Shown here: piece by piece, positions 6,785 through 14,226 of the stretch
Layout of the letters: each line of letters begins with the position of its first letter
Numbering within the stretch: the first letter of the stretch is position 1
DNA from: CAZKEG01 sp964601575
GTDB lineage: Bacteria; Desulfobacterota; Thermodesulfobacteria; Thermodesulfobacteriales; Thermodesulfatatoraceae
Assembly: GCA_964601575.1 (NCBI GenBank)
Contig: CAZROA010000098.1
Location: forward strand, 1-22,802
Reading direction: 5' to 3'
Length of the DNA: 22,802 nt
Notes under the pieces: generated by a model
Database searches by the model: none
Seen by the model: only the letters and a program-made list of their open reading frames with translations
What the model was told of the DNA's origin: nothing
Translations under genes and position numbers: made by a program

Positions 6785-8398
6785 TTAGAACTCAGGAGCA
6801 GGCGGGGTGTTCCCCTTTTCCTCCTTGGGTTTTTCCGCCACCATGGCCTCGGTGGTGAGCAACAGACTGGAGATCGAAGCCGCATTTTGAAGGGCCGTCC
6901 GGGAGACCTTGGTTGGGTCGATGATGCCGGCTTCCATCAGATCCACAATCTCACCGGTAATGGCGTTGAAACCCTTGGCCCCGGTCTCGGCCTTTACCTT
7001 CTCAACGATGATAGAGCCCTCGTAACCAGCATTGGCTGCGATCTGACGGAGCGGCTCCTCCAAGGCCCGACGGATGATATCCACTCCGTGTTTTTCATCA
7101 CCCTCAGCCTCAACGCCGTCAAGCACATGGAGGCAACGGATGTAAGCCGTACCACCACCGGGCACGATACCCTCTTCCACCGCCGCCTTAGTCGCATTGA
7201 GGGCGTCTTCCACCCGGGCCTTCTTTTCCTTCATCTCGGTCTCAGTTGCGGCACCGACATAGATGACCGCTACACCACCGACCAACTTGGCCAAACGCTC
7301 CTGAAGTTTCTCACGATCATAATCCGAGGTGGTCTCCTCGATCTGGGCCCGGATCTGCTTGACCCTGGCCTCGATGGCCTCTTTGCTACCCGCACCATCG
7401 ACGATGGTGGTATGTTCTTTGTCCACGATGATCCGACGGGCCCGACCGAGGTCTTTGAGCTGGGCGTTTTCAAGTTTGAGACCAAGCTCTTCAGAAATGA
7501 CCGTACCACCGGTGAGGATGGCGATATCCTCAAGCATGGCCTTCCGGCGCTCGCCAAAACCAGGGGCCTTCACCGCACAGCACTGGAGTACACCGCGGAT
7601 CTTGTTCACCACCAAGGTGGCCAAGGCCTCACCCTCTACATCTTCGGCAATGACCAAGAGCGGCTTCCCAGAACGGACTACCTGCTCAAGCACCGGGAGG
7701 AGATCCTTCATGGAGCTGATCTTCTTATCGTGGATGAGGATATAGGCGTCTTCAAGGACGCACTCCATCTTGTCCGCATCGGTGACAAAATAAGGGGAGA
7801 TATAACCCCGATCAAACTGCATACCCTCAACTACTTCGAGATAGGTCTCCAGGCTCTTGGACTCTTCCACCGTGATGACGCCTTCTTTGCCCACCTTGTC
7901 CATGGCGTCGGCAATGATGTTCCCAATGGTTGGATCATTGTTGGCCGAGATGGTAGCGACCTGGGCAATCTCCTGACGGTCCTTACAGGGCTTGCTGATC
8001 TTCTCAAGCTCTTTGACTACGGCATCAACGGCCTTGTCAATCCCCCTCTTAAGGGCCATGGGGTTGATACCAGCGGTGACCAACTTGGTACCCTCACGGA
8101 AGATGCTCTGGGCCAAGATGGTCGCCGTGGTGGTCCCGTCACCAGCCACATCGCTGGTCTTGGAGGCCACCTCCTTGACCATCTGGGCACCCATGTTTTC
8201 GAACTTATCCTCAAGTTCGATCTCCTTGGCTACGGTGACACCGTCTTTGGTGATGGTCGGAGAACCAAAGGCCTTTTCCAAGATGACATTACGCCCCTTA
8301 GGGCCAAGGGTTACTTTTACGGCATCCGCGAGCTTGTTTACTCCGGAGAGCAGCGCTTCACGGGCCTTGACACTGTAAAGAATCTCCTTCGCCGCCAT
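6785..8398 (-). CDS. groL: Chaperonin GroEL (Hsp60)
   Basis: This 537-residue large chaperonin subunit forms the double-heptamer ATP-driven folding chamber capped by GroES. Visible features are the ATP-binding KDGVTVAKEI (D52), GDGTTT (86-91, D87), the catalytic D398 in RVEDALNATKAA, and the family signature AAVEEGIVPGGG (405-416). The length agrees with the family apart from the tail. The C-terminus ends EEKGNTPPAPEF and lacks the repeated G-G-M tail that in many GroELs hangs into the cavity. A perfect Shine-Dalgarno AAAGGAGG lies before the ATG. The gap to groES is 40 nt, so both are one operon controlled by the promoter and CIRCE-like element upstream of groES. No second copy is in the window. 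Confidence 0.98.
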   Translation of the reverse strand: MAAKEILYSVKAREALLSGVNKLADAVKVTLGPKGRNVILEKAFGSPTITKDGVTVAKEIELEDKFENMGAQMVKEVASKTSDVAGDGTTTATILAQSIFREGTKLVTAGINPMALKRGIDKAVDAVVKELEKISKPCKDRQEIAQVATISANNDPTIGNIIADAMDKVGKEGVITVEESKSLETYLEVVEGMQFDRGYISPYFVTDADKMECVLEDAYILIHDKKISSMKDLLPVLEQVVRSGKPLLVIAEDVEGEALATLVVNKIRGVLQCCAVKAPGFGERRKAMLEDIAILTGGTVISEELGLKLENAQLKDLGRARRIIVDKEHTTIVDGAGSKEAIEARVKQIRAQIEETTSDYDREKLQERLAKLVGGVAVIYVGAATETEMKEKKARVEDALNATKAAVEEGIVPGGGTAYIRCLHVLDGVEAEGDEKHGVDIIRRALEEPLRQIAANAGYEGSIIVEKVKAETGAKGFNAITGEIVDLMEAGIIDPTKVSRTALQNAASISSLLLTTEAMVAEKPKEEKGNTPPAPEF

Positions 8399-8438
8399 AT
8401 TCTCAACCTCCTTTCGGGATTTTTATTTCAACGGAAAT

Positions 8439-8729
8439 TTAGTCTTCAATGATGGCCAAAACGTCGTCTTCCCGCATGATGAGATATTCTTCGCCTTCGA
8501 TCTTCACTTCTGTACCGGCGTACTTACCAAAAAGGACACGATCACCTTCTTTGACACTTAGAGGGACCTTCTGACCATTCTCAAGGATCCTTCCGTCACC
8601 AACGGCAATGACCTTTCCCATGATGGGCTTTTCTTTCGCTGTGTCAGGAATGATGATCCCACTCTTCGTACGCTCTTCTTCTTCAATGCGCTGCACAAGG
8701 ATGCGATCATGAAGCGGCTTAACTTTCAT
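8439..8729 (-). CDS. groS: Co-chaperonin GroES (Hsp10)
   Basis: This 96-residue heptameric lid of the GroEL chamber starts MKVKPLHDRILVQRIEEEE, the classic family opening. It contains the mobile-loop region TKSGIIIPDTAKEKP, which binds GroEL, and ends REDDVLAIIED. I start it at the ATG at 8729 because AGGAGGGG sits 6 nt upstream and the family begins at this residue. The longer frame reaching 8768 would run into the operator and is not used. First gene of the groESL operon, heat- and stress-inducible if HrcA is present. Confidence 0.97.
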   Translation of the reverse strand: MKVKPLHDRILVQRIEEEERTKSGIIIPDTAKEKPIMGKVIAVGDGRILENGQKVPLSVKEGDRVLFGKYAGTEVKIEGEEYLIMREDDVLAIIED

Positions 8730-8757
8730 CGGTACCCCCTCCTCTTCAGGATTTTTA

Positions 8758-8784
8758 TTAGCACTCACCTAAGTCGGCTGCTAA
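8758..8784. promoter_or_regulatory. CIRCE-like HrcA operator, one half degenerate
   Basis: TTAGCACTC (8758-8766), nine spacer bases, then GGCTGCTAA (8776-8784). The consensus CIRCE is TTAGCACTC-N9-GAGTGCTAA, so one half is perfect and the other matches 7 of 9. It overlaps the -10 box and the expected transcription start of groES, the usual place for HrcA repression. The hrcA gene is not in the window. Confidence 0.85.
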
Positions 8785-8810
8785 TATAATCATGGAAAAT
8801 CGGTTGACAA
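8783..8810 (-). promoter_or_regulatory. Sigma-70-type promoter of groESL
   Basis: On the minus strand TTGTCA (8805-8810) and TATATT (8783-8788) are separated by 16 bp; each box matches consensus at 5 of 6 positions. The start point would fall inside the CIRCE element, about 45 nt before the groES ATG. The -35 box begins only 11 bp after the stop codon of the preceding gene. Confidence 0.75.
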
Positions 8811-8820
8811 GGGGTAAGAA

Positions 8821-10725
8821 TCAGTTTTTTTGAGCCAAGGCCCGAAAAATAGCCACCACGAGAAAGAGAAAGGAAAACAGCAAAAAAGTGCTTGGGGAAA
8901 GGAAAAAGATCTTCTTAGTTGAGGGTGACAAAAAGCGAATCAATCTGGGAAAGACGAGAAAACCGCAAAAAAGAAAGATTTCTAAGAGTAAAAAGGTCTT
9001 GACGAACACGGCCAGTTGTTTTTTGAATCGGAGCCTGACTAGAAGTTCCTCTTTCAGTCTTTCAAGCTCCCTTTTTTTCTTCTCCAGTTTTTCAAATTTC
9101 TGGACACAGAACCTCAAATGATGAGAAGGATTGGTCTTAAGGGCCTTCTCTATCTCAGCCAAGGTTTGATAGAATTCATCGAGTAAAGCCTTGAATTCCG
9201 GGTCTTTTCCCCCTTTAGTCCGCCAAAATTTCTCGTATTCTTCATAAGCATCTCTCCATTTATTATATTTGGACCTGGCCTCGGAGATCTGTCGATAAAG
9301 CAGTCCCTGGCCTTCAAGGGAGAGAGAAAAGGCCTTTTCTTCAGCCCAAAAGAAGTCCAAATAACCGCCTTCATAGATCTTTCGTCGTATGTCTTCCAAG
9401 CTCTCCTGCAGTTCCTGGGCCTGTTTTTCCGGCATGAGTTTGATCACCGGTCGGAGGTTGTTTTCCGCCGCCGCCAGACGACTAACCGCTTGGGCCTGTC
9501 GTTCCTTAAAGGTCCTTTCTAGCTCTTCTTCGAGTTTGGGGGCGATGGGTAAAAACCTTGGTTCTAAAAAACTCAACAGAAAACCAAGGGGATGATTCAA
9601 AACCAGGGTAAGATGGGTCAAAATATCCTCCCACAGGGCGTAACGGGTCATGAAGAGCCTCAAGTGAAACTGGGCCGGGAAGCAGGTCCGGTCTTTTTTC
9701 AAGGCCTGGCGATAGGCCTCTTCGGCCTGGTGAAAATCACCTTTGTTTTCCAGCAACCAACCCTTTAAAAACAAGAGGTAACCTTGCAATAAAGGCCTTT
9801 CTATTTGTCCCAGGGCGGATTCAACGTAATAGAGGGCCTCGACCAGGTCCTCCTTGTCCAAAGAGACAAAGGCAAGCCCCAAGGCCGCCCGCCAGTCCTT
9901 CCCTTCCTCGAAGATGATCTCAAAACGCCTTTGGGCCTCGGAGAGCTGTCCGGCCTGCAAGGCCTCGAGGGCAATGAATAATTTACCCCCCGGGGCCAAG
10001 ACCTCCTGAAAGATATTGAACTGTTCCCAATTTTTGGCCCGCGTGGTGAAGAGATTCCTCAAAAACCCGGGCTGAAGATAGGGAAAACGCTCGGAAAGGG
10101 CGCCCAAAACCATCTGGCTCTCTTTAGTGCGCAAATTTTCAAAGGCCTTGTTTAATTTCTCGCCGATCTTGGCCAAAGGTTGATGCAACCAATCAAGCAA
10201 GACCTTCCCCGGCCTCCTCTCCTTACGACCTGGGCAAGAGGAAGTCCGATGCCAAGGGAGACCACAATGTAGACAGGGCTTATAAGGACCGACTAACAAG
10301 AGATCCCGATACCGAAAAAGGAGCTCCGGATCGGTGGTCGCCGGAAGTTGCAGTTCATACAAATCATGCCAAGGGACAAGCTTGGCCAGAAAGGGCAGAC
10401 GGGAAAGCCTCTCCTCAAAGGCCTCTTTTTCTTTAGGGTCAAGATAGACCTTTCCCGGTCGTAAAAGGGTCTTTCTAAAGCTCCCGAAAGGGGCAAGAGA
10501 GATGGGTAAAATGGGAAAACTGACCCCACCTGGGATCCGTTTAAGGGCATTGAGGGCCTCTTCCAAGGAGAGGATCTTTTCTGGCGGGATCTCTACCCCT
10601 TGTTCTTTAAAGGAAAAATGACGCCCAAAGGTCTGCCGGACCAAACGTTCTACTTCGGCCTGGTTCTGTCGCCAAAAAAGACTTATGACCAATGGGTAAA
10701 AAATTATTTCTTTTAGGTGATTCAT
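8821..10725 (-). CDS. Unrecognised TPR-like membrane protein with a CCHC zinc-knuckle motif
   Basis: I do not recognise a family for this 634-residue protein. In order it shows: residues 1-145 of no known domain; C151-x2-C154-x4-H159-x4-C164 (CLHCGLPWHRTSSC), exactly the spacing of retroviral-type zinc knuckles, followed by the basic PGRKERRPGK; TPR-like helical pairs at about 247-345 (LEALQAGQLSEAQRRFEIIF, GDFHQAEEAYRQALKKD); coiled-coil-like stretches at about 395-455 and 540-570; and hydrophobic helices at about 571-593 and 611-629. With no signal peptide, the N-terminal bulk is probably cytoplasmic and tail-anchored to the membrane. A rubredoxin-like or simple redox cysteine cluster is the alternative reading of the C/H motif. 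It lies between lspA and groESL on the same strand; no clear terminator separates it from the groESL promoter. The ribosome binding site is weak. Confidence 0.85.
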   Translation of the reverse strand: MNHLKEIIFYPLVISLFWRQNQAEVERLVRQTFGRHFSFKEQGVEIPPEKILSLEEALNALKRIPGGVSFPILPISLAPFGSFRKTLLRPGKVYLDPKEKEAFEERLSRLPFLAKLVPWHDLYELQLPATTDPELLFRYRDLLLVGPYKPCLHCGLPWHRTSSCPGRKERRPGKVLLDWLHQPLAKIGEKLNKAFENLRTKESQMVLGALSERFPYLQPGFLRNLFTTRAKNWEQFNIFQEVLAPGGKLFIALEALQAGQLSEAQRRFEIIFEEGKDWRAALGLAFVSLDKEDLVEALYYVESALGQIERPLLQGYLLFLKGWLLENKGDFHQAEEAYRQALKKDRTCFPAQFHLRLFMTRYALWEDILTHLTLVLNHPLGFLLSFLEPRFLPIAPKLEEELERTFKERQAQAVSRLAAAENNLRPVIKLMPEKQAQELQESLEDIRRKIYEGGYLDFFWAEEKAFSLSLEGQGLLYRQISEARSKYNKWRDAYEEYEKFWRTKGGKDPEFKALLDEFYQTLAEIEKALKTNPSHHLRFCVQKFEKLEKKKRELERLKEELLVRLRFKKQLAVFVKTFLLLEIFLFCGFLVFPRLIRFLSPSTKKIFFLSPSTFLLFSFLFLVVAIFRALAQKN

Positions 10726-10871
10726 CAGGATTCTCTATCGGTCTTCCCTTTAAATAAGGTGAACTTGCCCATCTTTATGAAACTTAATTACAAATTGGTA
10801 CGATTTTTAAGTTTAAAAGAATTTCAGATCAATCTCTGATTCTGGGCTGAAAAGAAAATGCCTGTAGATCC
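10726..10871. other. Intergenic stretch between lspA and the zinc-knuckle gene
   Basis: This 146-bp AT-rich stretch has no coding potential that I can support. On the minus strand a TGTAAT box is preceded about 18 bp earlier by a poor TTAAAC, a weak candidate promoter for the zinc-knuckle gene. Confidence 0.5.
10824..10839 (-). terminator. Weak hairpin after lspA, possible terminator
   Basis: TCAGA (10824-10828) and TCTGA (10835-10839) form a 5-bp stem with a 6-nt loop. On the minus strand it is followed by AATTCTTTT. The stem is short and only partly GC, so termination here would be inefficient. Confidence 0.25.
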
Positions 10872-11345
10872 TCACACAGACGGGGGTTTTCTGAAAGAAA
10901 TGATCAGGTAGAGCAAGACGCCGATGGTGATGGCACTATCGGCCAGGTTAAAGGCCGGCCAGTGATAAGGGCCAAGATGGAGGTCGATAAAGTCCGAGAC
11001 TCCTCCTCGGAAGAAGCGATCGACAAAATTACCTAGAGCCCCCCCGGCGATGAGACCATAACACACAGACTTTTCCCTAGGGGCCTTGCGCGCCAAAAAG
11101 AAGAGGAAAACAGCGGCAAAGAGATTTATGGCGCTAAAGAAGTAACGGGTCCACGTGACCTGATGGGCGAAGAGACCAAAGGCTACCCCCGTATTCTTAA
11201 TGTGTACCAAGTTTAAGACCCCAGGGATGAGTTCTACCACCGCCCCTGGCCTGATCCAGTAGGCCAGAAAAAACTTGCTTGCCTGATCAAGAAAAAAGAC
11301 GATCAGGGAGACTATGAAGAAGATTCCTGGAGAACGTCTTTCCAT
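10872..11345 (-). CDS. lspA: Lipoprotein signal peptidase (signal peptidase II)
   Basis: This 157-residue inner-membrane aspartyl protease removes the signal peptide from prolipoproteins after diacylglyceryl transfer. Conserved blocks are KNTGVAFGLF, GGALGNFVDRFFRGGVSDFI with catalytic Asp109, and FNLADSAITIG with catalytic Asp136 (numbered from the ATG at 11345). Four membrane helices are evident. I took the ATG at 11345, which gives MERRSPG and a normal-length N-terminus; a GTG at 11369 would add eight residues. It overlaps the ileS end by 34 nt. Neither start has a strong Shine-Dalgarno sequence, so coupling to ileS is likely. The ileS-lspA pairing is widespread in bacteria. Confidence 0.93.
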   Translation of the reverse strand: MERRSPGIFFIVSLIVFFLDQASKFFLAYWIRPGAVVELIPGVLNLVHIKNTGVAFGLFAHQVTWTRYFFSAINLFAAVFLFFLARKAPREKSVCYGLIAGGALGNFVDRFFRGGVSDFIDLHLGPYHWPAFNLADSAITIGVLLYLIISFRKPPSV

Positions 11346-14152
11346 GCCGTGGTCAAGACCCGATAACACCGCTCACAGACCTGAGGAAGATCAGAATGAG
11401 TGCCTACGGATTCCTTCCATTGCCAGCAACGTTCACACTTTTGCCCTGGAGCCCGACGGACCAAGATGGAAAGCCCGGCAATTTCTTCGGAAACAAAAAT
11501 GGCCTCCTCTCCTTTGGCCTCAGGCAAGTTCTCCGTATACAAAAGATCAGAGACAATGGCCAGGTATTCCAAGGTCTTTTCCTCTTTTTTGATGAAGGTA
11601 GCCAGGGCTCCTTCCTCTGCCCTGATCAAGACCTGGGCCTCCAGGGTGTTACCAATGAGCTTCTGTTCTTTCCGGGCCCGCTCCAAGGCCTTGGTGATCT
11701 CACCCCGCACCCGAAGAAGTCTCTCCCATTTTTCTAGGAAATCCGGGGCCACTTCCGTCAGGATGGGCTCAGGGAAAAGGGCCAAGTGCACACTCTCGTG
11801 TTCTTTTCTCCCCGGAATCCGAGACCAGATCTCCTCTGCGGTAAAGGATAGGATGGGCGCCATGAGGAGGGTAATGCTTTGTAAGGCATGGTAGAGCACG
11901 GTCTGGCAGGCCCGACGGGCCAGAGAATCCGGGGCCTCGCAGTAAAGGGTATCTCGGCTGACATCAATATATAAGGCCGAAAGATCACCGGCACAGAACT
12001 GATGCAAACCCTGGAAGACGAGATGGAAATTAAAGCCCTCATAAGCCTTGCGACAACGGGCAATAAGAGAAGAAAGGCGATAAAGAATAAATCTCTCAAA
12101 CTCCGGGAGTTTTTCAGGGGGGACAAGGTCTTTTTCTGGATCAAAATCAAAGAGGTTTCCGATCAGGAAGCGGCAGGTATTGCGGATCTTGCGATAGGCC
12201 TCAACCATGCGGGAGAGGATCTCATCCGAAAGCCGGATATCCCCGCGATAGTCCTCAGCCGAGACCCAGAGGCGCAAGATCTCGGCCCCGTATCTCTTGA
12301 TGATCTTCTCCGGAGGGATAACGTTACCCAAGGACTTAGACATCTTTCGCCCTTGGCCATCGACCACAAAACCATGGGTCAGCACACTTTCATACGGGGC
12401 CCGTCCCCTGGTACCCACGGCGCAAAGTAAGGAACTCTGGAACCAGCCCCGGTGCTGATCAGAGCCTTCGAGATAAAGTTCAGCCGGGAACTTGAGCTCC
12501 GGCCTTTGTTCCAGCACCGCGGCAAAAGACACCCCGGAATCAAACCAAACGTCTAGGATATCTTCTTCTTTGTGGAATTCCTCCCCCCCACACTTTGGGC
12601 AGACCGTCCCTTCGGGCAGGAGTTCAGAGGGGGTCTTTTCAAACCAGATATCAGCCCCATATTCTTCAAAGAGCTGGAGGGTCTTTTGGTAATATTTTTC
12701 ATCGCGCAGGACCTCCCCACAGGAAGCACAAGAAAACACGGTCACCGGTACCCCCCAAGCCCGTTGACGGGAAAGACACCAATCCGGTCGATTCTCGACC
12801 ATACTGCGGATGCGATTGTAACCCCAATGCGGAATCCACTTCACTCGATCGATCCATTCCAAGGCCCGTTTCCTGAGGTCTCCGGCCTCCATGGAGACAA
12901 ACCACTGTTCCGTGGCCCGAAAGATGACCGGTTTCTTACAACGCCAGCAATGAGGGTAACTGTGTTCGATTTGAGAGACATAAAGAAGCATTCCCCTTTC
13001 CCGCAAGATCTCGATGATACGAGGGTTGGCCTCGTAGATATTTTGACCACCAACCAAGGGGACCTCGGGGAGGAAACGACCCTGGTCATCCACCGGAGAA
13101 TAGACCTCAAGCCCGTATTTTAGGCCGCTTTCGTAGTCTTCCTCACCATGCCCCGGGGCAATGTGGACGCATCCGGTACCAGCCTCAAGGGTCACATAGT
13201 CCGCCAAAATGATCAGGGAATCACGTTCGATGAAGGGGTGCCGTACGTGCCGGCCTTCAAGTACACGGGGATCAATACGAGTTATGATCCGGGGCACCTT
13301 TTCGAGTTCGAGTTCAGCGGTGAGGGCCGAAAGTCTACCCTCAGCCAAGATAAGAATCTCGCCCTCTAGTTCTACGGCTACGTAATCCAATTCGGGATTC
13401 AGGGCCACAGCCAGGTTGGCTGGAAGGGTCCAAGGAGTCGTGGTCCAGATGACGAGAGAGACCTTTTGGCCGGCAAGCTCCGTAAGGACAGACAGGGCGT
13501 CTTCTCTTAGAGGGAATTTGACGTAAATCGAAGGAGATTTATGCGTTTCATATTCTACTTCTGCCTCGGCCAGGGCCGTCAGACAATGAATACACCAATA
13601 GACCGGTTTCTTACGCCGGTAGACATACCCTTGGGAGAGTAAACGAACAAATTCTCGGGCAATGGTGGCCTCGTAGGCATAGCTCATGGTGAGGTAAGGA
13701 TTCTCCCAATCACCGATGACTCCTAGGCGACGAAATTCCTCACGCTGAATATCAATAAAGCGTTTGGCATACTCCCGACAGTGTTTGCGAATCTCAGTCT
13801 TGGGCAATTCTCCACGCCTGACCTTGAGTTCTTTCTCCACGTTAAGCTCGATGGGCAGACCATGGCAGTCCCACCCAGGGACAAAGGGACAACGAGCTCC
13901 GAGCATACGCTTAGACTTGAGGATAAAGTCTTTGAGTACCTTGTTCAGGGCCGTGCCCATATGGATATGGCCATTGGCATAAGGGGGACCGTCATGGAGG
14001 ATGAAGAGCGGTCGATCCTTCCCCTTTTCTTCAAGGCGTTCGTAAAGCCTTATCTCTTCCCAGTATCTCAAAAACTCCGGCTCACGCTTGGCCAAATTGG
14101 CCTTCATTGGGAAATCAGTCTGCGGGAGATTGAGGGTCCTTTTCCAGTCCAT
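11312..14152 (-). CDS. ileS: Isoleucyl-tRNA synthetase
   Basis: This 946-residue class I synthetase charges tRNA-Ile and edits misactivated valine. PPYANGHIHMGTALNK (56-71) carries the HIGH motif as HMGT (64-67), with Thr where the second His is usual. The CP1 editing domain shows TTTPWTLPANLAVAL (237-251). KMSKS is at 603-607 and the tryptophan/specificity region reads DVWFDSG (534-540). Two Cys pairs, C475/C478 and C518/C521, form a probable zinc ribbon before DVWFDSG. A C-terminal zinc site has C906, C909, C926 and C929. Other Cys pairs (C187/C190, C402/C405) also look metal-capable. GAGAGG lies 6 nt before the ATG. The upstream gap of 74 nt has a candidate promoter and is too short for a T-box leader. 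Confidence 0.97.
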   Translation of the reverse strand: MDWKRTLNLPQTDFPMKANLAKREPEFLRYWEEIRLYERLEEKGKDRPLFILHDGPPYANGHIHMGTALNKVLKDFILKSKRMLGARCPFVPGWDCHGLPIELNVEKELKVRRGELPKTEIRKHCREYAKRFIDIQREEFRRLGVIGDWENPYLTMSYAYEATIAREFVRLLSQGYVYRRKKPVYWCIHCLTALAEAEVEYETHKSPSIYVKFPLREDALSVLTELAGQKVSLVIWTTTPWTLPANLAVALNPELDYVAVELEGEILILAEGRLSALTAELELEKVPRIITRIDPRVLEGRHVRHPFIERDSLIILADYVTLEAGTGCVHIAPGHGEEDYESGLKYGLEVYSPVDDQGRFLPEVPLVGGQNIYEANPRIIEILRERGMLLYVSQIEHSYPHCWRCKKPVIFRATEQWFVSMEAGDLRKRALEWIDRVKWIPHWGYNRIRSMVENRPDWCLSRQRAWGVPVTVFSCASCGEVLRDEKYYQKTLQLFEEYGADIWFEKTPSELLPEGTVCPKCGGEEFHKEEDILDVWFDSGVSFAAVLEQRPELKFPAELYLEGSDQHRGWFQSSLLCAVGTRGRAPYESVLTHGFVVDGQGRKMSKSLGNVIPPEKIIKRYGAEILRLWVSAEDYRGDIRLSDEILSRMVEAYRKIRNTCRFLIGNLFDFDPEKDLVPPEKLPEFERFILYRLSSLIARCRKAYEGFNFHLVFQGLHQFCAGDLSALYIDVSRDTLYCEAPDSLARRACQTVLYHALQSITLLMAPILSFTAEEIWSRIPGRKEHESVHLALFPEPILTEVAPDFLEKWERLLRVRGEITKALERARKEQKLIGNTLEAQVLIRAEEGALATFIKKEEKTLEYLAIVSDLLYTENLPEAKGEEAIFVSEEIAGLSILVRRAPGQKCERCWQWKESVGTHSDLPQVCERCYRVLTTAWKDVLQESSS

Positions 14153-14182
14153 GGCTCGCCTCTCTAAAACATGATGAGCGAA

Positions 14183-14211
14183 ATACTAGAAAGGTTAAGC
14201 CAAAGTGGCAA
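14183..14211 (-). promoter_or_regulatory. Candidate promoter of ileS-lspA
   Basis: On the minus strand TTGCCA (14206-14211), a 17-bp spacer and TAGTAT (14183-14188) stand in the gap between the kinase stop and the ileS start. The -35 box matches 5 of 6 and the -10 box 4 of 6. It would let ileS-lspA be expressed apart from the upstream signalling genes. Confidence 0.5.
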
Positions 14212-14226
14212 GTCCTTGAAGAAAGG

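Noticed and set aside
6887..8452. A 521-codon open frame antisense to groEL.
   Set aside because: It is a mirror of groEL codon bias (third-position G/C leaves few antisense stops), shows no domain or membrane pattern, and covers the strong groEL Shine-Dalgarno sequence and gap. Long antisense frames over groEL are common artefacts.
8730..8768. A longer GroES with 13 more N-terminal residues.
   Set aside because: The extension would start inside the CIRCE element and contain the Shine-Dalgarno sequence; the family begins at MKVKPLHDR.
8804..8809. A plus-strand TTGACA at this site as a promoter facing the zinc-knuckle gene antisense.
   Set aside because: It is the reverse reading of the groES -35 box (TTGTCAA is nearly self-complementary), and no -10 box stands 16-18 bp downstream on the plus strand.
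10230..10275. The zinc knuckle as a relic of a retroelement Gag protein.
   Set aside because: No reverse transcriptase, protease or repeat ends are near, and the rest of the protein is TPR-like with membrane helices.
11396..14167. Several open frames of 60-180 codons on the plus strand across ileS.
   Set aside because: All lie inside the strongly supported ileS gene, are rich in Pro/Ser/Arg without recognisable motifs, and lack ribosome binding sites.
14153..14226. A possible T-box leader in front of ileS.
   Set aside because: The gap is only 74 nt, with no T-box sequence or room for its stems; a plain promoter explains it.
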